The notes under the pieces: generated by a model
The model's database searches: none
The model's input: only the letters and a program-made list of their open reading frames with translations
Told to the model about the DNA's origin: nothing
Program-made: the position numbers and the translations under genes
Assembly: GCA_020747015.1 (NCBI GenBank)
Contig: JAGTJM010000005.1
Span: forward strand, 682,001-746,000
From: Pyrenochaeta sp. MPI-SDFR-AT-0127
Lineage: Eukaryota > Ascomycota > Dothideomycetes > Pleosporales > Cucurbitariaceae
DNA length: 64,000 bases
Reading direction: 5' to 3'
Shown: piece by piece, positions 60,304 to 64,000 of the stretch
Position numbering within the stretch: the first letter of the stretch is position 1
How the letters are laid out: each line of letters opens with the position of its first letter

Positions 60304-62907
60304 ATGCCACCAAAATCCAGCCCCAGAGGTGCTAAACGCGCAGCTGGAGGCGTTGAGAGACCAGCAAAACGCGTTCGAGTACTGCGCGGCAGCGGTACAG
60401 CCAGCCAGCCACTCGAGTTGCTTGAATCGCAGGCTCAACCACCTATGGGGCCGCCCGAGGGTATAGAGCCGCCGATTTCGCGCTCCTCGCCGCGCAGAGT
60501 GCTGGTTGCTGCCGCGTCCCAGGCCACTGACGAGCGCCCGTTTGAGTCGCTGTTGCGCGATAGTATGCCAGAGCTAGCAGTTGTTGCGCCTGCGGAGGAT
60601 GGTTCGAGAGCCGCCACGGTGGCTACTGCAGATCGAGAGGATAGCGACGAGGAGCTGCTCGACCAGCGCTTTATGGATACCTTTGACGGGATCGATTGGG
60701 CTCGTTTGCCGCGGTTTTGTAAGCCTCCGCGCACACTCAAGGGCAAGAAAAGCTGGGTTTTTGAGCACGGCTACCGCGTAGCGTTGCTCGCTGAAATAGA
60801 TAGGACCTTTTGGATCTGCCGGTACTGCCATCAGCGTAAGATTCTCGATACTCAAGGTCGCGGCTGCCTCGAGGTAACACTGTCGACGAGCTCTGTCATC
60901 ACCCACCTAAGGATGAACAAGCCCGGTCACCGTATCTCGCAGCGCGGTAAGGTGCAATCAGTATTAAAAGGCGGACAAAGGACTGTATACGAAGCCGCCA
61001 AAGCTGGCGTACAGATTGGCCAAGATGCAGCTAATGCTCTTGGAAACTTTGACGTACAAGGTCTTAGGATGGAGTTTATGCTGTGGATCGTTGACAACAA
61101 CCACCCGCTCCGCGAGCTCGAAACGCCTGCCTTCCGATCCTTAGTTCGCCGCATAAACCCAGAGGCAGAGCGTGCGTTGTGGGCGAACCACCAGAGCGTG
61201 TCGCGCTTCGCGATGAGGCTCTATCACTGCCTGTTGCCGCAGGTTGTTGCCGAGCTGTCGCAAGCTGTTAGCAAGATCCATATAAGCTTTGACGGATGGA
61301 CAACCAAAGGCGGCAAACGTGGGTTCTTTGGGGTAGTCGCTCACTATGCTGACGCCTCTGGTGCGGTTAAGGACCTACCTATTGCGCTACCGCAGTTGAC
61401 TGGCGCCCATACTGGCGAGCGGATAGCAGAGGTGGTGGCGACAACGCTGCAGAACTTTGCAGTAGACGCACACAAACTTGGCGTCTTTGTGCTTGATAAC
61501 GCGTACGCCAACGACACGGCAGTAGACAAGTTAGCAGGGTTGTACGGCTTTGTGGCCTCACACAATCGAATCCGCTGCGCTCCTCACATGCTTAACCTTG
61601 TCGGCCAGGCTATTTTGTTTAGCAAAGACGCCGACGCTTATGACAACAACGCAGCAGAGCACGCTGATGAGGCGCTATTCATGGCAGATTGGCGCAAAGA
61701 GGGTCCTCTTGGCGTGCTGCTAGACGTTATATCCTATATCAAAACGCCTCAACAGCACGAGCTGTTCGCCAATTTTCAAGCAATCGCCAACCAAGAGGTG
61801 CCCACCGACACGCAGAAAATATTTGAGCCGGTAAAGGCAGTCGTCACCCGCTGGAACTCGTTCTGCAGCGCCTTTGAGCGTGCAGCTTCGCTCCAACCCG
61901 CCTTTAACGCGTACCTCAACTACCATATCGACCGCGTCAAAACCGCTGACGAGACCGCCAGACTGCGCGGCAACAAGCTCCCAGAGGCGCCGAGTTGGAT
62001 GAGGTCGGATGGGCTCTCAGCTGCCGACTGGCAGGTTGTGAACGACTATATCCGCGTGCTGCGGCCGCTCCGAGCAGCAACTAAGAGGCTCGAAGGTCGC
62101 GGCAAAGCGTACCGTTTTGGTGCAATCTATGAGGTAATACCGTGTTTCGAGTACTTGCTTGGGGAGCTTGAGCGCGAGGTCAAGCCGTACGGGGCGGTTG
62201 ACTATAACGCTCCAGGTGCTCCAGAGGATCACCTTGCTATTAACATGCGCGCAGCTTGGAGTAAAGCTCGCAACTACTACCAGAAATTGGATGACTCGCC
62301 ATACTACTACGCCGCTGTAGTCCTCCATCCATACTACAAGCGCTACTGCGATTATAGCTGGCGCGATAAACCTACCTGGCTTGTTGCAAACAATGCCTCT
62401 TTCCAGCGACTCTGGGCGGCTTATAGGCCTATCCGCACGCCATCTCCGCGCTCAAAGGCGCGAAACTCGAGCCCAAACGCCATCGACGATGCTATCGATG
62501 CGCTGCTGAACGGTGAACTCAGCGACGACAACGACGATATCGACGAGTTTCAGCGGTGGAGGCACCTTGAGCCAAAGTGGACGCGCGAACAGTTCATAAA
62601 CAACGGCAATCCTGTCCAGTACTGGATGGAAATGAGGCAAAATTACCCCAATCTATCGCGCTTAGCAATAGATGTGATGGCAATACCTGCCTCTAGCTGC
62701 GAATGTGAGCGTCTTTTCAGCGAGGTAGGTGATCTACTAGAGCCTAAACGACGCAAGATCGGCTCTCAACTACTCGCGGCATTGCAATGTATCCGGGCTT
62801 GGGAGCGCGCTGGTTTTAAACCACCCTCAGAGAAGGTTACAGAGCAGCTCCCTGACGATTATATTGACGAATTGTATGACATTGATATATGGGAAGAGCC
62901 GCAATAG
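60304..62907 (+). CDS. hAT family transposase
   Basis: Cut-and-paste DDE transposase, 867 residues from MPPKSSPRGAKRAAGG. The frame is open upstream to 60166, but ATG 60304 starts a typical basic, nuclear-localisation-like N-terminus. A BED-type zinc finger lies at about 168-206 (FWICRYCHQRK, then HLRMNKPGH). The RNase H-like core carries ISFDGWTTKGGKRGFFGVV (about 326-345) and VLDNAYANDTA (about 397), where the first two catalytic Asp are expected. A large helical insertion follows. The C-terminal hAT dimerisation domain (about 765-845) has YPNLSRLAIDVMAIPASS, then CECERLFSEV. No stop, frameshift or missing block was seen. GC content and codon use differ from the AT block. It could be active. 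Confidence 0.95.
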   Translation: MPPKSSPRGAKRAAGGVERPAKRVRVLRGSGTASQPLELLESQAQPPMGPPEGIEPPISRSSPRRVLVAAASQATDERPFESLLRDSMPELAVVAPAEDGSRAATVATADREDSDEELLDQRFMDTFDGIDWARLPRFCKPPRTLKGKKSWVFEHGYRVALLAEIDRTFWICRYCHQRKILDTQGRGCLEVTLSTSSVITHLRMNKPGHRISQRGKVQSVLKGGQRTVYEAAKAGVQIGQDAANALGNFDVQGLRMEFMLWIVDNNHPLRELETPAFRSLVRRINPEAERALWANHQSVSRFAMRLYHCLLPQVVAELSQAVSKIHISFDGWTTKGGKRGFFGVVAHYADASGAVKDLPIALPQLTGAHTGERIAEVVATTLQNFAVDAHKLGVFVLDNAYANDTAVDKLAGLYGFVASHNRIRCAPHMLNLVGQAILFSKDADAYDNNAAEHADEALFMADWRKEGPLGVLLDVISYIKTPQQHELFANFQAIANQEVPTDTQKIFEPVKAVVTRWNSFCSAFERAASLQPAFNAYLNYHIDRVKTADETARLRGNKLPEAPSWMRSDGLSAADWQVVNDYIRVLRPLRAATKRLEGRGKAYRFGAIYEVIPCFEYLLGELEREVKPYGAVDYNAPGAPEDHLAINMRAAWSKARNYYQKLDDSPYYYAAVVLHPYYKRYCDYSWRDKPTWLVANNASFQRLWAAYRPIRTPSPRSKARNSSPNAIDDAIDALLNGELSDDNDDIDEFQRWRHLEPKWTREQFINNGNPVQYWMEMRQNYPNLSRLAIDVMAIPASSCECERLFSEVGDLLEPKRRKIGSQLLAALQCIRAWERAGFKPPSEKVTEQLPDDYIDELYDIDIWEEPQ

Positions 62908-62934
62908 TAATTTTTAGGGATATGTTTAGCTTAC

Positions 62935-63064
62935 CAATCAATCTGCAAATATCCAATCAAGTGCTCAATCAAATATCTACTCAACGACTGATTGATCATA
63001 TCAATCAAGTATTAGAGCTCTGAAACACCAATCAAATCAAGTTTCAACTCAGATATTTGATTGA
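62935..63064. repeat. hAT right subterminal repeats
   Basis: Repeated AATCAATC, CAATCAAG and TTGATTGATTG units in both orientations directly before the right inverted repeat; the counterpart of 60010-60125. Confidence 0.8.
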
Positions 63065-63083
63065 TTGATTGTTAGCAACTCTG
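63065..63083 (-). repeat. hAT right terminal inverted repeat (19 bp)
   Basis: Reverse complement is CAGAGTTGCTAACAATCAA, identical to the left end. Confidence 0.95.
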
Positions 63084-63091
63084 CTTGCGGC

Positions 63092-64000
63092 AATGTCCGT
63101 AGCCTAATGATCGAAGCGTATTGGGGAATATTGACTTGGAAGAAAAGGCCAGCAGATTCTTGTCCATCATCTCGTAGATAGATCTTCAACATCAACAAAA
63201 ACAAACATTATGTAAATATAGGCAATTTCTTCCTCATTCTCTGTGATCGTCTAGGTTTCTTTTAGTCCTCGTTGGTGTTAGTCAGTCAGATCTCAAGTAC
63301 ATTCTTTAAACTAGACCGGTGCCATCGGGTCTGTCTATTCGATTCTGGCATTGTTCCTGTGGTAGTACGACTTTCTGATACTGTGTACAGGGGCTTGTTG
63401 TGCGCTGTTGATCACTGCAGTGATCTGAGATAGTCTCAGTCTTGTTGATCTCAATGACACTCTTATCTGAGATTCAGTGCGTAACCATTACCAGACAGGA
63501 CCATAAACGCTTGTCAAAAGAAACCAAACTTTCCTAAGAACAAAAAGGATCCTTTAACATACGATGCCTTGCCCTCTTCACCCAAAGTTATTCGACCAGT
63601 CAAAGCAAATGACCTCGCCTATTTATCGCTGTATTATAGCGATTCTGCTGTCGTCTCTAACCTGATGCGCACATCGTCGATTCATATGATCATACTCTCA
63701 AAGCCATAGTGCTGCCAGAATGTGCCGTCGCGCCAGCTCAAGACATTGCATTACAGACTGCAAGCAGGCGATCCGAGATCCCGAGGCGCAACCTCGTAGC
63801 AAGGTATTGGGGCGATTAAGGTAAGAGCTCATGATTGGTAACCTGCACAAAGTAAAGAAGGCTAATGTCTTAGGAATGACGTAGGTTGAATTGGGTAAAA
63901 TGTTTTAAACGAATGATTGTGCTAACAATGCTTGAAACTATTAGTACGCCTTGATGACCAACGCCTCTCAATACATGCAGTAGCGGGCCTACTACAAGCT
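63092..64000. other. Right flank, no gene seen
   Basis: About 900 bp of ordinary composition with no frame of note and no recognised RNA gene. A gene could begin beyond the window. Confidence 0.4.

Larger units (their letters stand above)
59967..63083 (+). mobile_element. Intact hAT DNA transposon (3117 bp)
   Basis: Bounded by 19 bp perfect terminal inverted repeats (CAGAGTTGCTAACAATCAA) and an 8 bp target-site duplication. It contains one long uninterrupted transposase frame and, on each side, arrays of TTGATTGA-type subterminal repeats that are likely transposase binding sites (family knowledge of hAT elements). There is no cargo gene. Composition is GC-balanced inside the gene with ordinary CA/TG content, so RIP has not acted: the copy is young, or single copy in this genome. 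It inserted in a gene-poor stretch. Confidence 0.95.

Noticed and set aside
59967..63083. Cargo-carrying giant element (Starship-like or effector-carrying hAT)
   Set aside because: The element is 3.1 kb and contains only the transposase; no tyrosine-recombinase captain or cargo gene is present.

Overview
This window reads as a chromosome segment of a filamentous ascomycete, most likely a Pleosporales-type dothideomycete (inferred). Genes are compact, have short GT-AG introns with CTAAC-like branch sites, and match families typical of Pezizomycotina. A 19.3 kb AT-rich block shows the near-total loss of CA/TG dinucleotides expected from repeat-induced point mutation (RIP).

Layout. 1-11569 is a normal gene-dense region: a cytochrome P450 cut by the window start (-), a small Pro/Ala-rich protein (+), the ribosome-rescue GTPase HBS1 (+), a PP2A activator PTPA/RRD1 (-), and a novel Cys-rich protein with a Myb/SANT-like C-terminus (+). 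11570-30833 is the RIP-mutated block. It holds nested LTR retrotransposons: a full-length chromodomain Gypsy element with target-site duplication (TSD) TAGCC, inserted in an older inverted Gypsy and itself carrying a solo Copia LTR with TSD ATATT. It also holds a Copia pol remnant with a 478-codon open frame, further solo LTRs and an unnamed ~300 bp repeat. Both neighbouring genes point into the block and end exactly at its edges.

30834-42704 is again gene-dense: a five-exon zinc alcohol/butanediol dehydrogenase (-), an RGG-rich coiled-coil protein (+), a DUF2433 phosphoesterase-like protein (-) and the karyopherin KAP123 (+). 47139-51059 is an NPC1/NCR1 sterol transporter (-). Most of 42.7-47.1 kb and 51.1-59.9 kb has no recognisable gene, apart from a small conserved Cys-containing protein (54710-55051) and a spliced fragment just upstream of it.

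59967-63083 is an intact-looking hAT DNA transposon: 19 bp perfect terminal inverted repeats, a perfect 8 bp TSD, TTGATTGA-type subterminal repeats and an uninterrupted 867-codon transposase without RIP. It contrasts sharply with the ruined retrotransposons of the AT block.

The host genes are mostly housekeeping functions (translation quality control, phosphatase regulation, nuclear import, sterol transport) and do not form one pathway. The coherent biology lies in the mobile DNA: layered insertion, RIP inactivation, erosion of gene ends and one young, unsilenced transposon. Exon coordinates are my own splice-site reading, not transcript-supported.
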